51,907 bases of DNA from Mycobacterium sp. NS-7484 (GCF_001953975.1 NZ_MBEJ01000135.1:1-51907), one strand, 5' to 3'; shown: positions 8,380-17,612, counted from the first letter of the stretch. Numbers and translations: made by a program. The notes: generated from the sequence alone by a model not told the origin.

Positions 8380-9879
8380 TCAGCGGGTGATCGGCCAGAC
8401 CGGGTCGGTGCAGTCGGTGCCCTCGGCCGACAACTGGCGCTTGATCACCTTGAACGTCTCGGTGCGCGGCAACGCGGTGCCGATGCGCACATACGACGGC
8501 CACTGCTTGGGGCCGAGGTCGGACTGCTCATGCAGGAAGGCGCGGAACTTGTCGAGGTCGAAGACGGCGTCGGCGGTCAGCACCAGGGCAGCCATCACCT
8601 GATCGCCGACATTCGGGTCCGGGATCGGGAAGACCGCGGCCTCGACCACATCGGGGTGGCGCAACAGGATTCGCTCGATCGGGGCGGTGCCCAGGTTCTC
8701 CCCGTCGACGCGCATCCAGTCACCCAGGCGTCCGGCGAAGTGGGCATAGCCGTCCTCGTCGAGGTAGGCCAGATCGCCGGTGTGGTAGACACCGCCGGCC
8801 ATCCGGTCCGCCTCGGCGTCGGGATCGTTGTAATAGCCGCGGAACCAGCCGGCACCGGTTGGGTTCACCAGCTCGCCGACCACGCCCGGCGGACACGGCT
8901 TTCCGGTGTCGGGGTCGACGATGGCCACCTGGTCGGTGAGCGGGCCCAGCGCACCTTCGGGGGTGTCGGGCGTGCGGGCGATGGCGACACCGCCCTCGGT
9001 GGAACCGAATCCGTCCACCACCCTGACCCCGAACCGCTCGGCGAACCGGTTCAGATCCCGCGGGGCGCCCTCGTTGCCGTAGAGGATTTTCAGCGGGTTG
9101 TCGGCGTCGTCGGGCGAAGGTTCGGTGGCCAGGATGTAGGACAGCGGCTTGCCGACGTAGTTGGCGTAGGTGGCGCCGTAGCGACGGACGTCGGCCATGA
9201 AGCCGGACGCAGAGAATTTGCGCCGCAAGGCAATCGAGGCGCCCGCGGCGGTGGCGACGGCCCAACCCGCCATGATCGCGTTGGAATGGAACAACGGCAT
9301 CGACAGGTAGACGGTGTCGGCCGGGCCCAGGCCGAAACGCTCAGCCAGCATCCGGCCCGGGAACGCCACCTTGTCATGCGTGACCCGAACGGCCTTGGGA
9401 TCACCGCTGGTGCCCGAGGTGAAGATCAGCATGAACAGGTCGTCGGCCGACAAATCGGCGAAGGACACCGGAGTATCGCGGTACGACGCGAGTTCGGTTG
9501 CCCAGTCCTCGGATTCGACGTCGATGTAGTCCACGCCCGGCGGGACGGTCACCGAGGAATCGGCCAGCACCAGCTGGCAGTCGGCGTGGGCGATGTCGCG
9601 GGCCAGCGCCTCGCCACGCCGGGTCTGATTGAGCCCAACCGGTACCAGCCCGTCCAGGCCCGCCGCGACGAGCAGGCTGGAGAAGAACGTGGTGTTGCCC
9701 AGTAGTGCCCCGACATGCGGGGGCTTTGTGGGGTCCAACCGTGCCCGTAACGCCGCTGCGAGCTGTGCGCCCGAGGTGATGTGGTCAGCCCAGCTGACGA
9801 ACGAATCCGCTTGGTAGATACCGCAATCGGTGACCCCGGCCAGCGGGGCCAGCAGCTGGGTGACGGTTGGACCCCCCAT
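8380..9879 (-). CDS. fadD17: Steroid C5 side-chain acyl-CoA synthetase FadD17
   Basis: 499-aa ANL-family CoA ligase. FadD17 proteins activate the shortened (C5) side-chain acid of sterols (3-oxochol-4-en-24-oate type). Seen: P-loop FTSGTSGDPKAVRVTH, GFGSTEGG adenine-pocket motif, YHTGDLAY and catalytic Lys477 in TETFKVIKRQ. The start is the ATG at 9879, two bases after the fadE27 stop, matching homologues that begin PTVTxLL. It is the last gene of the fadE26-fadE27-fadD17 operon. The frame continues upstream into fadE27 sequence, which is a shadow. Confidence 0.92.
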   Translation of the reverse strand: MGGPTVTQLLAPLAGVTDCGIYQADSFVSWADHITSGAQLAAALRARLDPTKPPHVGALLGNTTFFSSLLVAAGLDGLVPVGLNQTRRGEALARDIAHADCQLVLADSSVTVPPGVDYIDVESEDWATELASYRDTPVSFADLSADDLFMLIFTSGTSGDPKAVRVTHDKVAFPGRMLAERFGLGPADTVYLSMPLFHSNAIMAGWAVATAAGASIALRRKFSASGFMADVRRYGATYANYVGKPLSYILATEPSPDDADNPLKILYGNEGAPRDLNRFAERFGVRVVDGFGSTEGGVAIARTPDTPEGALGPLTDQVAIVDPDTGKPCPPGVVGELVNPTGAGWFRGYYNDPDAEADRMAGGVYHTGDLAYLDEDGYAHFAGRLGDWMRVDGENLGTAPIERILLRHPDVVEAAVFPIPDPNVGDQVMAALVLTADAVFDLDKFRAFLHEQSDLGPKQWPSYVRIGTALPRTETFKVIKRQLSAEGTDCTDPVWPITR

Positions 9880-9881
9880 CC

Positions 9882-10964
9882 CTAGACCGGAGTGTCGGCG
9901 AGTTCGCGGCCGATACGCAGCAGCTGCCCGGTGGCCCCGCCGACCCCGAACTCGGTCTGCTTGGCGGCCAGGAAGTACCGGTGCACCGGATGGTCCATGT
10001 CGATGCCGACACCACCGTGTACGTGCACGGCGGTGTGCGCGACGCGGTGGCCGGCATCGGCGGCCCAGAACGCCGCACTGGCGACGTCGATGTCGGCGGG
10101 CAGGTCTTCGGACAACCGCCAGGCGGCCTGGGTCAGCGTCAGGCGGAGGCCCTTGACGTCGATGTAGCCGTCGGCCAGCCGCGACGACACGGCCTGGAAG
10201 CTGCCGATCGGCCGGTCGAACTGTTCCCGCTCGCGGGCGTACTCGGATGTCAGCTCCAATGCGCGTTCCAGGACCCCGAGCTGAAAAGCGCTGCGGCCCA
10301 GCGCGGCATGCGTGGTCAGCCAAGCCAGCACTTCCGCTCCACCGATCCGCAGGCCGGCGTCGACGTCGGTGAACTCCAGGTGCGCGACACTGCCCTTACC
10401 GGTGGTGCTCAGCGCACTGACGGTCAGCCCGGCTGCATCGGCGGGAACCAGGAACACGGCGGTGTCGCCCTCGGTTTCGGCCGGCACCAGGAAAGCGTCG
10501 GCCACCGGCCCGTAGTAGACCTGGGTCCGGGTGCCGGTGAGTGAGCCGTCGGCCCGGGCCTGCACGGGTCCCTGGCCCATCTCGCCGTCGAGCGCGACCG
10601 CGAGGATCTTCTCGCCGGCCACGGCGGGCTGCGCCCATTCGGTGCGGAGCTCGTCGGATCCGAACGCGGCGAGCGCGCCGGCGCCCAGCACCACTGAATC
10701 CAGGTACGGCACGGCGGCCAGTTGGCGGCCGAGGGCGGTCAGCACGGCGGCCTGCTCGAGCACGCCGTAGCCACCGCCGCCCACGGATTCGGGGGCCGCG
10801 GCCGAGAGCACGTCGGCCTCGCGCAGCTTGGCCCACAGATCGGCGTCGAAACGTTGCTCCAGGCCGTCGAGTTCACGCTGGTGCTCGGGGGTGCACACCG
10901 ACTCGGTGATCGTGCGCACCAGGCCACCGAGGTCGTCGGCAGCTTCGGTTGTCTTGAAATCCAT
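9882..10964 (-). CDS. fadE27: Acyl-CoA dehydrogenase beta subunit FadE27 (ChsE5)
   Basis: 360-aa acyl-CoA dehydrogenase-fold protein. FadE26 and FadE27 form an alpha2-beta2 enzyme that dehydrogenates the C8 side chain of 3-oxocholest-4-en-26-oyl-CoA. Seen: FAD-contact segment REREQFDRPIGSFQAV and C-terminal HGGVGIDMDHPVHRY. The active-site glutamate of the partner (NHER segment) has no counterpart here, as expected for the non-catalytic half. The start ATG at 10964 is 8 nt after the fadE26 stop, preceded by AGGGA; a long upstream open frame is antisense-type shadow of fadE26. Confidence 0.92.
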   Translation of the reverse strand: MDFKTTEAADDLGGLVRTITESVCTPEHQRELDGLEQRFDADLWAKLREADVLSAAAPESVGGGGYGVLEQAAVLTALGRQLAAVPYLDSVVLGAGALAAFGSDELRTEWAQPAVAGEKILAVALDGEMGQGPVQARADGSLTGTRTQVYYGPVADAFLVPAETEGDTAVFLVPADAAGLTVSALSTTGKGSVAHLEFTDVDAGLRIGGAEVLAWLTTHAALGRSAFQLGVLERALELTSEYAREREQFDRPIGSFQAVSSRLADGYIDVKGLRLTLTQAAWRLSEDLPADIDVASAAFWAADAGHRVAHTAVHVHGGVGIDMDHPVHRYFLAAKQTEFGVGGATGQLLRIGRELADTPV

Positions 10965-10972
10965 GATGTCCC

Positions 10973-12151
10973 TTACCGATTGACCCTGGGCAGGCCCAAG
11001 GCGACCATGCCGATGATGTCCCGCTGAATCTCGTTGGTGCCGCCGCCGAAGGTCAGGATCAGCGCCGAACGGTGGAACCGCTCGATCCGGCCGCGCAGCA
11101 ACGCGCCCTTGCTGTCCGGACGCAGTGTCGCCGCGGTACCCAACACCTCCATCAGCAGGCGGTAGGCCTCGGTGGCCAGCTCGGTGCCGTACACCTTGGC
11201 CGCCGATGCATCGGCCGGCGAGGGTGCGCCGTCGGCAGAGGCCAGCTCCCAGTTGATCAGCTTGAGCACCTCGGCCTTGGCGTGCACCCGGGCCAGGTTG
11301 AGTTGCACCCATTCGGAATCGATGTACCGCTTGCCGTGCACGTCCTTGGTGTTCTGCGCCCACTCGCGGACCCCGTCCAGCGCGACGTAGATCGGCTGCG
11401 CAGAAACCAGGGCCACCCGCTCGTGGTTGAGCTGGTTGGTCACCAGCTTCCAGCCCGCGTTCTCCTCGCCGACCAGGTTGGTGACCGGGATGCGCACGTC
11501 CTGGTAATAGGTGGCGCTGGTGTCCACCCCCGACATGGTGTGCACCGGAGTCCAGGAGAAGCCCTCGGCGGTCGTGGGCATGATCAGCATGGAGATGCCG
11601 CGATGCTTCTTGGCCTCGGGGTTGGTGCGCACCGCCAGCCAGACGTAGTCGGCGTAGGCGATGAGGGAGGTCCACATCTTCTGGCCGTTGACCACGTAGT
11701 CATCACCGTCGCGCACCGCCGTCGTGCGCAGCGCGGCCAGGTCGGTACCCGCACCCGGCTCGGAGTATCCGATCGAGAAGTGCAGCTCACCCGCGGCGAT
11801 CTTCGGCAGGAAGAACTTCTTCTGCTCCTCGGTACCGAAGTGCATGATCGTCGGCGCGACACTGTTGATCGTCAGGAACGGCACCGGGGCGCCGGCGATG
11901 GCAGCTTCGTCGGTGAAGATCAGGCCGTCCATCGGCGGGCGGGCCTGGCCGCCGAATTCTTTGGGCCAACTCAGCGTCAGCCAGCCGTCTTTACCCATCT
12001 GGGCGACGGTCTCGCGGTAGATGTTGCCGCGCCCCATCTCACCTTCGGAGGAGCTGAGGGCCTCGACCCGCTCGGGCGTCATGAGCTTGGCGAAGTAGGC
12101 GCGCAACTCGCGGCGCAACTCCTCCTGCTCGGGGGTGTAACCGATCCGCAT
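10973..12151 (-). CDS. fadE26: Acyl-CoA dehydrogenase alpha subunit FadE26 (ChsE4)
   Basis: 392-aa acyl-CoA dehydrogenase, the catalytic partner of FadE27. Seen: N-terminal helical domain, substrate/FAD loop GYSEPGAGTDLAALRT (128-143), MWTS (159-162), and the catalytic base Glu244 in LNHERVAL, located as in isovaleryl-CoA-type dehydrogenases. C-terminal GGGTNEIQRDIIG is the usual FAD-proximal motif. First gene of the fadE26-fadE27-fadD17 operon, with a KstR operator 46 bp upstream of the ATG and fdxD divergent on the other side. The reducing equivalents would pass through electron-transfer flavoprotein. Confidence 0.94.
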   Translation of the reverse strand: MRIGYTPEQEELRRELRAYFAKLMTPERVEALSSSEGEMGRGNIYRETVAQMGKDGWLTLSWPKEFGGQARPPMDGLIFTDEAAIAGAPVPFLTINSVAPTIMHFGTEEQKKFFLPKIAAGELHFSIGYSEPGAGTDLAALRTTAVRDGDDYVVNGQKMWTSLIAYADYVWLAVRTNPEAKKHRGISMLIMPTTAEGFSWTPVHTMSGVDTSATYYQDVRIPVTNLVGEENAGWKLVTNQLNHERVALVSAQPIYVALDGVREWAQNTKDVHGKRYIDSEWVQLNLARVHAKAEVLKLINWELASADGAPSPADASAAKVYGTELATEAYRLLMEVLGTAATLRPDSKGALLRGRIERFHRSALILTFGGGTNEIQRDIIGMVALGLPRVNR

Positions 12152-12196
12152 TCCGCTGCATCCTCACTGCTCGATAGACCTGAGTTCTCACCTGGT

Positions 12197-12210
12197 TGTA
12201 ACACGTTCTA
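12197..12210. promoter_or_regulatory. KstR operator between fadE26 and fdxD
   Basis: TGTAACACGTTCTA, identical to the box at 1076-1089 and a full match to TnnAACnnGTTnnA. It sits 46 bp upstream of fadE26 and 107 bp upstream of fdxD, so it is placed to control both divergent operons. Confidence 0.85.
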
Positions 12211-12316
12211 GTCTGATGATCCAGGCCGGTCTCGGACCGGTTTCCGTCAGGTGGGGTCGTATTCTGTGGCTGCGCGCACGCAGCCCCGTGTACGCACACG
12301 TCGTGAGGAGGTCGCC

Positions 12317-12508
12317 ATGCGAGTTGAAGTTGACCGTGATCGCTGTGAAGGCAATGCGGTGTGCGTGGGTATTGCCCCTGATCTGTTCGATCTTGACGAT
12401 GACGACTACGCCGTGGTCAAGTCCGATCCGGTGCCTGCCGATCAGGAGGGCCTGGCCGAGCAGTCCATCGCCGAGTGTCCCCGGGCCGCCCTGATCCGGA
12501 AAGACTAG
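12317..12508 (+). CDS. fdxD: Small 3Fe-4S-type ferredoxin FdxD
   Basis: 63-aa ferredoxin. Cysteines 10, 16 and 54 (C-x2-N-x2-C and CP near the C-terminus) form the pattern of mycobacterial ferredoxins in which the residue that would be a fourth cluster ligand is replaced, here by Asn13. Such proteins donate electrons to cytochromes P450 or other redox enzymes. The start ATG has GAGGAG 6 nt upstream; longer frames from 12216 and 12251 lack this. It is followed after 27 bp by hsd4A, and the position (fdxD, hsd4A, mce4) is the same as in M. tuberculosis. The redox partner is not shown by the sequence. Confidence 0.9.
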   Translation: MRVEVDRDRCEGNAVCVGIAPDLFDLDDDDYAVVKSDPVPADQEGLAEQSIAECPRAALIRKD

Positions 12509-12535
12509 AGGTATTCATAAATTGCGAGGAGCAGC

Positions 12536-13453
12536 ATGACCGACGAGGCTCAGATCGATCTTTCCGGCAAGGTCGCCGTGGTCACCGGCGCGGCCGCCGG
12601 CCTGGGGCGTGCAGAGGCCATCGGCCTGGCCAAGGCCGGGGCGACCGTGGTCGTCAACGACATGGCGGCGGCGCTGGAGGGCTCCGACGTCCTCGACGAG
12701 ATCGCGGCCGCCGGCTCCAAGGGTGTCGCGGTGGCCGGAGACATCAGTGCCCGCTCGACCGCCGATGAGCTGGTCGCGACCGCTGACGGACTGGGCGGCC
12801 TGGGCATCGTCGTCAACAATGCCGGCATCACCCGCGATCGCATCCTGTTCAACATGAGCGACGAAGAGTGGGACGCCGTCATCGCAGTGCACCTGCGCGG
12901 GCACTTCCTGCTGACCCGCAATGCCGCGGCCTACTGGCGCAACAAGGCCAAGGCCGGTGATGGCACGGTGTACGGCCGGATCATCAACACGTCGTCCGAG
13001 GCTGGTCTCTCGGGTCCGGTCGGCCAGCCCAACTACGGCGCCGCCAAGGCCGGTATCACCGCACTGACGGTGTCGGCGGCCCGGGCGCTGGAGCGCTTCG
13101 GTGTCCGCGCCAACGCGATCGCCCCGCGCGCCCGTACGGCGATGACCGCCGGCGTGTTCGGCGACGCGCCCGAGATGACCGACGGTCAGGTTGATCCGCT
13201 GTCCACCGACCACGTCGTCACACTCGTGCGATTCCTGGCGTCGCCGGCCTCAGAAGCGGTCAACGGTCAGCTGTTCATCGTCTATGGTCCAACTGTCACG
13301 TTGGTCGCGCCGCCCACAGCAGAGAAGCACTTCACCGCAGACTCCTCTGCGTGGAACCCGGCAGACCTCAGCGGGACACTGCACGAGTACTTTGCTGATC
13401 GTGATCCGGAGCGTGGATTCTCGGCCACTGAGCTGATGGGTTCGCGAGACTGA
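12536..13453 (+). CDS. hsd4A: Hydroxyacyl-CoA/17-beta-hydroxysteroid dehydrogenase Hsd4A
   Basis: 305-aa short-chain dehydrogenase. Hsd4A-type enzymes oxidise the 22-hydroxyacyl-CoA produced by EchA19 and have 17-beta-hydroxysteroid dehydrogenase activity, so they follow EchA19 in side-chain oxidation. Seen: NAD-binding TGAAAGLG (17-24), NNAG (94-97), Ser154 in NTSSEAG, and Tyr167/Lys171 in YGAAK. The roughly 55-residue C-terminal extension beyond the classical SDR core is typical of MFE-2-like hydroxyacyl-CoA dehydrogenases. RBS GAGGAG precedes the ATG. Its place between fdxD and yrbE4A matches Rv3502c. Confidence 0.9.
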   Translation: MTDEAQIDLSGKVAVVTGAAAGLGRAEAIGLAKAGATVVVNDMAAALEGSDVLDEIAAAGSKGVAVAGDISARSTADELVATADGLGGLGIVVNNAGITRDRILFNMSDEEWDAVIAVHLRGHFLLTRNAAAYWRNKAKAGDGTVYGRIINTSSEAGLSGPVGQPNYGAAKAGITALTVSAARALERFGVRANAIAPRARTAMTAGVFGDAPEMTDGQVDPLSTDHVVTLVRFLASPASEAVNGQLFIVYGPTVTLVAPPTAEKHFTADSSAWNPADLSGTLHEYFADRDPERGFSATELMGSRD

Positions 13454-13482
13454 CAGTCTCGTTGCCCCACGCTCGACGGCGG

Positions 13483-13496
13483 TAGAACATGTTCCA
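13483..13496. promoter_or_regulatory. KstR operator 1 upstream of the mce4 operon
   Basis: TAGAACATGTTCCA matches TnnAACnnGTTnnA in full. It lies 30 bp after the hsd4A stop and about 240 bp before yrbE4A, in the 285-bp gap that must hold the mce4 promoter. Confidence 0.75.
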
Positions 13497-13570
13497 GAAC
13501 TGTGTCGGCTCGGCATGCCCTGAACTGGGAAAATGTTGCGTTGACCTGAGAATTTGAATTCTTTGACAGT

Positions 13571-13584
13571 GCGAACGTGTTCTA
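13571..13584. promoter_or_regulatory. KstR operator 2 upstream of the mce4 operon
   Basis: GCGAACGTGTTCTA matches the KstR consensus except for the first T (13 of 14 positions including free ones). It begins 88 bp after the start of box 1. Together the two boxes suggest cooperative control of mce4. The remainder of the gap (13454-13738) holds no gene I can support. Confidence 0.75.
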
Positions 13585-13738
13585 GTTAATATGATCCGGC
13601 TCACTAAGAGCACCGTAAGATCAAGGGGTGGGGAAGCGGCCACGATATATGGCCGTCCATCTTTCGCTAACGCGATCTCGGCGAAGTTCGCCGCCCCTTG
13701 TAGCGCGACCCAGTTTGGAAACGAGAACGGAGCCCAGG

Positions 13739-14503
13739 TTGATCGAACAGCTTGCGGTTCCGGCCCGGGCCGTGGGCGGCTTCGTCGAGATGTCCTTGGA
13801 CACCTTCGCCAAGATGTTCCGCCGGCCGTTCCAGCTCAAGGAGTTCCTTGACCAAACCTGGATGATCGCCCGAGTCTCGCTGGTTCCCACGCTGTTGGTG
13901 GCCATCCCGTTCACCGTGCTGGTGGCGTTCACGCTCAATATCCTCCTGCGCGAGATCGGCGCGGCGGACCTGTCGGGTGCGGGCACCGCGTTCGGCACCG
14001 TCACCCAGCTCGGTCCCGTGGTGACCGTGCTGGTGGTGGCCGGTGCCGGTGCCACCGCGATCTGCGCGGACCTGGGCGCGCGCACGATCCGCGAGGAGAT
14101 CGACGCGATGCGCGTGCTGGGCATCGACCCGATCCAGCGCCTGGTGGTGCCGCGCGTGTTGGCCTCGATGTTCGTGGCGTTGCTGCTCAACGGCCTGGTC
14201 TGTGCCATCGGTATCGCCGGCGGATACGCCTTCTCAGTGTTCCTGCAGGGGGTCAACCCCGGCGCCTTCATCAACGGCCTGACCGTGCTGACCGGCCTTG
14301 GTGAGTTGGTGCTCGCCGAGATCAAGGCACTGCTGTTCGGCGTGGTCGCCGGCCTGGTCGGGTGCTACCGCGGGCTGACCGTCAAAGGAGGCCCGAAGGG
14401 TGTCGGGAACGCAGTGAACGAAACGGTCGTCTACGCCTTTATCTGCTTGTTCGTCATCAACGTGATCATGACGGCCATCGGTGTTCGGGTGCTCGTTCGA
14501 TGA
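13739..14503 (+). CDS. yrbE4A: Mce4 transporter permease YrbE4A
   Basis: 254-aa MlaE-family integral membrane permease of the Mce4 sterol importer. Five or more hydrophobic spans are visible, and the cytoplasmic EExDAxxxxGxxP signature is at 119-131 (EEIDAMRVLGIDP), where the ATPase (MceG, encoded elsewhere) should dock. The open frame begins at 13628, but the homologous N-terminus starts at IxQLAVPARAVGG. The only suitable codon is TTG at 13739, preceded by GGAG with 6-nt spacing, so a TTG start is called. Its stop overlaps the yrbE4B start by four bases. Confidence 0.92.
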   Translation: MIEQLAVPARAVGGFVEMSLDTFAKMFRRPFQLKEFLDQTWMIARVSLVPTLLVAIPFTVLVAFTLNILLREIGAADLSGAGTAFGTVTQLGPVVTVLVVAGAGATAICADLGARTIREEIDAMRVLGIDPIQRLVVPRVLASMFVALLLNGLVCAIGIAGGYAFSVFLQGVNPGAFINGLTVLTGLGELVLAEIKALLFGVVAGLVGCYRGLTVKGGPKGVGNAVNETVVYAFICLFVINVIMTAIGVRVLVR

Positions 14504-15342
14504 GCTACGACGCCACCCTTCGCTTCCGCCGGCTGTTCCGCGGTGTGCCCAAGTCCGTCGACAACGTCGGTGAGCAGGCACTGTTCTACGGCGAGACGAT
14601 GCGGTACATCCCCAACGCCGTCACGCGGTATCGCAAGGAGACCATCCGGCTGGTCGCCGAGATGACCATGGGCGCCGGCGCGCTGGTGATGATCGGTGGC
14701 ACGGTCGGCGTCGCGGCCTTCCTCACCCTGGCCTCCGGCGGCGTGATCGCGGTGCAGGGTTACTCATCCTTGGGCAATATCGGCATCGAGGCGCTGACCG
14801 GCTTCCTCTCGGCCTTCCTCAACGTGCGCATCGTGGCCCCGGTGATCGCCGGTATCGCGTTGGCCGCGACCATCGGCGCGGGCGCCACCGCCCAACTCGG
14901 CGCGATGCGGGTGGCCGAGGAGATCGACGCGGTCGAGGCGATGGCCGTACACGCGGTGTCCTACCTCGTCTCGACCCGACTCATGGCCGGGCTGATCGCC
15001 ATCGTCCCGCTGTACTCGCTGTCGGTGCTGGCCGCGTTCTTCGCCGCCCGCTTCACCACGGTGTTCATCAACGGCCAGTCGGCCGGTCTGTACGACCACT
15101 ACTTCAACACCTTCCTGATACCGAGTGACCTGCTGTGGTCGTTCCTTCAGGCCATCGTCATGGCGATCGCGGTGATGCTGGTGCACACGTATTACGGCTA
15201 CAACGCCTCCGGCGGGCCCGTCGGCGTGGGCGTCGCGGTCGGTCAGGCCGTGCGCACCTCACTGATCGTCGTCGTCACCATCACCCTGTTCATCTCCCTG
15301 GCGGTCTACGGCGCGTCCGGCAACTTCAACCTTTCCGGGTAG
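14500..15342 (+). CDS. yrbE4B: Mce4 transporter permease YrbE4B
   Basis: 280-aa MlaE-family permease, second transmembrane half of the Mce4 importer. Seen: amphipathic N-terminal helix, several membrane spans, and the EExDA signature EEIDAVEAMAVHAV (140-153). The ATG overlaps the yrbE4A stop (ATGA). Separated by only 15 bp from mce4A. The paired A/B permeases are the expected membrane core of a mycobacterial Mce complex. Confidence 0.93.
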   Translation: MSYDATLRFRRLFRGVPKSVDNVGEQALFYGETMRYIPNAVTRYRKETIRLVAEMTMGAGALVMIGGTVGVAAFLTLASGGVIAVQGYSSLGNIGIEALTGFLSAFLNVRIVAPVIAGIALAATIGAGATAQLGAMRVAEEIDAVEAMAVHAVSYLVSTRLMAGLIAIVPLYSLSVLAAFFAARFTTVFINGQSAGLYDHYFNTFLIPSDLLWSFLQAIVMAIAVMLVHTYYGYNASGGPVGVGVAVGQAVRTSLIVVVTITLFISLAVYGASGNFNLSG

Positions 15343-15357
15343 GTGGCAGGAACCTCT

Positions 15358-16563
15358 ATGTCAGACGCAACGACCAAACACCGCCGTCACGTCCGGATCG
15401 CCGCGGCGATCCTGGCGGCGATCGTGGCCGCCGCGGTGGTCTTCACCTACTTGTCGTACACCGCGGCCTTCACGCCGACCGACACCGTCAGCCTGACCGC
15501 CCCGCGGGCCGGCCTGGTGATGGAACGCGACGCCAAGGTCAAGTACCGGGGCATCCAGATCGGCAAGGTCACCGACATCGCCTACGCCGGCAACGAGGCG
15601 AAGCTGACGCTGTCGATCAAGCGCGGCGAGATGCGGTACATCCCGTCCAACGCCACCGTGCGAATCGCGGGCAACACCATTTTCGGTGCGAAGTCGGTCG
15701 AGTTCCTGCCGCCGGCGCAGCCGGATTCGAAGTCGCTGCGGCCGGGCAGCACCGTGGCGGCCAAGGACGTGCAGCTGGAGGTCAACACCCTCTTCCAGAC
15801 GTTGTCCGACGTGCTCGACAAGATCGACCCGGTGAGTTTGAACGCCACCCTGACCGCCCTCGGTGAGGGTCTGCGCGGCCACGGGGACGATCTGGGCGCC
15901 AGCCTGGCGGGCCTGAACACCTATCTGCAGCAACTGAATCCGAAGTTGCCGACGCTGCAGGACGACTTCGCCAAGGCCGCCGTGGTGTCCAACATCTACG
16001 GCGACGCGGGCCCGGACCTGGCCCGGGTCATCGACAACGTGCCCGCGTTGAACAAGACCATCGTCGACGAGAAGACGAACCTCAACGCCACGCTGCTGGC
16101 CGCCACCGGACTGGCCAACAACGGCACCGCCACCCTGGAGCCGGCGGCCGATGACTACATCGCCGCGATCCAGCGCCTGCGGGCTCCTCTGAAGGTGGCC
16201 GGCGACTATTCGCCGGAGTTCGGTTGCCTCCTGCAGGGTGTCTCGGTCGCCGTCGACCGGTTCGCCCCGATCATCGGTGGTGTGCGGCCCGGCCTGTACG
16301 TGAACTCGAACTTCCTGCCCGGCTCCCCGGCCTACACCTATCCCGAGAGCCTGCCGATCGTGAACGCCTCCGGCGGACCGAACTGCCGCGGCCTGCCCAA
16401 CATCCCGAGCAAGCAGTTCGGCGGCAGCTGGTACCGCTCGCCGTTCCTGGTGACCGACAACGCGTATGTCCCGTTCCAGCCCAACACCGAGGTGCAGTTC
16501 GACGCTCCGGCGACGTTGCAGTTCCTGTTCAACGGTGCGTTCGCAGAAAGGGACCGGTTCTGA
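15358..16563 (+). CDS. mce4A: Mce4A sterol-import protein
   Basis: 401-aa Mce-family protein: an N-terminal membrane anchor (about 15-36), one MlaD-like beta-barrel domain (about 45-120, with VKYRGIQIGKVTDI), then a long helical region and a compact C-terminal domain. Mce proteins form a hexameric tube carrying lipid across the periplasm; Mce4 imports cholesterol. The frame also opens with GTG at 15343, but the ATG at 15358 is preferred since GGCAGGA lies 5 nt before it and the family begins SDATTK. The stop overlaps mce4B (TGATG). Confidence 0.93.
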   Translation: MSDATTKHRRHVRIAAAILAAIVAAAVVFTYLSYTAAFTPTDTVSLTAPRAGLVMERDAKVKYRGIQIGKVTDIAYAGNEAKLTLSIKRGEMRYIPSNATVRIAGNTIFGAKSVEFLPPAQPDSKSLRPGSTVAAKDVQLEVNTLFQTLSDVLDKIDPVSLNATLTALGEGLRGHGDDLGASLAGLNTYLQQLNPKLPTLQDDFAKAAVVSNIYGDAGPDLARVIDNVPALNKTIVDEKTNLNATLLAATGLANNGTATLEPAADDYIAAIQRLRAPLKVAGDYSPEFGCLLQGVSVAVDRFAPIIGGVRPGLYVNSNFLPGSPAYTYPESLPIVNASGGPNCRGLPNIPSKQFGGSWYRSPFLVTDNAYVPFQPNTEVQFDAPATLQFLFNGAFAERDRF

Positions 16564-17612
16564 TGGCCTCCGACGCGCGTCCTGATCGGACCATGCTCAA
16601 GGTCGGCATCTTCACCGTCGCCATGGTGTTGGTCGGTGCGATGCTGGTGGTGGTCTTCGGCGAGTTCCGGTTCGCCTCGTCCAACAGCTACCACGCCACG
16701 TTCAGTGAGGCGTCCCGGCTGAAGGCCGGCCAGGACGTCCGGATCGCCGGTGTGCCGGTTGGCACCGTCAACGACGTGAAGCTCAACCCGGACAACACCG
16801 TTGACGTGGCATTCGACGTCAACAAGCGCTACCAGCTCTACACCTCCAGCAAGGCGCTGGTGCGGTACGAGAACCTGGTCGGGGATCGCTACCTGGAGAT
16901 CACCTCGGGCCCAGGCGAACTGCGAAAGCTGGCGCCCGGGGCCACCATCCCGGTGCAGAACACTCAGCCGGCCCTGGATCTCGATGCCCTGCTGGGTGGA
17001 TTGCGCCCGGTGCTCAAGGGCCTCGACGGGGCGAAGGTCAACGAGATCTCCAACGCGGTGATCGAGATGCTGCAGGGCCAGGGCGGCGCGTTGGCGAACA
17101 TGCTCACCAGCACGAGCGCCTTCACCCAGAACCTGGCCGCGCGAGATCAGCTCATCGGCGACGTCATCACCAACCTCAACACCGTGCTCGGCACCGTCGA
17201 CGAGAAGGGCGCCCAGTTCGACGCCAGCGTCGACGAGTTGCAGAAGCTGATCACCGGATTGTCCGAGGGCCGGGACCCGATCGCCGGCGCCATCGAACCG
17301 CTGGCCTCGGCCGAGAACGACCTGACCGACATGCTGGAGAAGTCGCGCCGGCCGCTGCAAGGCGTGATCGAGAACGCCCGCCCGCTGGCGCAGCGTCTGG
17401 ACGAGCGCAAGGGCGACGTCAACAAGGTGATCGAGCCGCTGGCGGAGAACTACCTGCGCCTCAACGCACTTGGCGCCTACGGCTCGTTCTTCAACATCTT
17501 CTACTGCTCGGTCCGGTTGAAGGTCAACGGCCCGGCCGGCAGCGACATCCTGATTCCGTTCGGCGGCCCGCCGGACCCGTCCAAGGGGAGGTGTGCGCCG
17601 ACCAATGGCTAG
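16563..17612 (+). CDS. mce4B: Mce4B sterol-import protein
   Basis: 349-aa Mce-family subunit. N-terminal signal-anchor (about 11-30), MlaD domain (about 38-115, with DVRIAGVPVGTV), helical needle region rich in Leu heptads, and a C-terminal segment containing GSFFNIFYCSVRLKVNG. Its ATG shares one base with the mce4A stop and its 3' end overlaps mce4C by 8 bp. One of six non-identical subunits A-F; the upstream part of the longer open frame overlaps mce4A and is not real. Confidence 0.92.
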   Translation: MASDARPDRTMLKVGIFTVAMVLVGAMLVVVFGEFRFASSNSYHATFSEASRLKAGQDVRIAGVPVGTVNDVKLNPDNTVDVAFDVNKRYQLYTSSKALVRYENLVGDRYLEITSGPGELRKLAPGATIPVQNTQPALDLDALLGGLRPVLKGLDGAKVNEISNAVIEMLQGQGGALANMLTSTSAFTQNLAARDQLIGDVITNLNTVLGTVDEKGAQFDASVDELQKLITGLSEGRDPIAGAIEPLASAENDLTDMLEKSRRPLQGVIENARPLAQRLDERKGDVNKVIEPLAENYLRLNALGAYGSFFNIFYCSVRLKVNGPAGSDILIPFGGPPDPSKGRCAPTNG

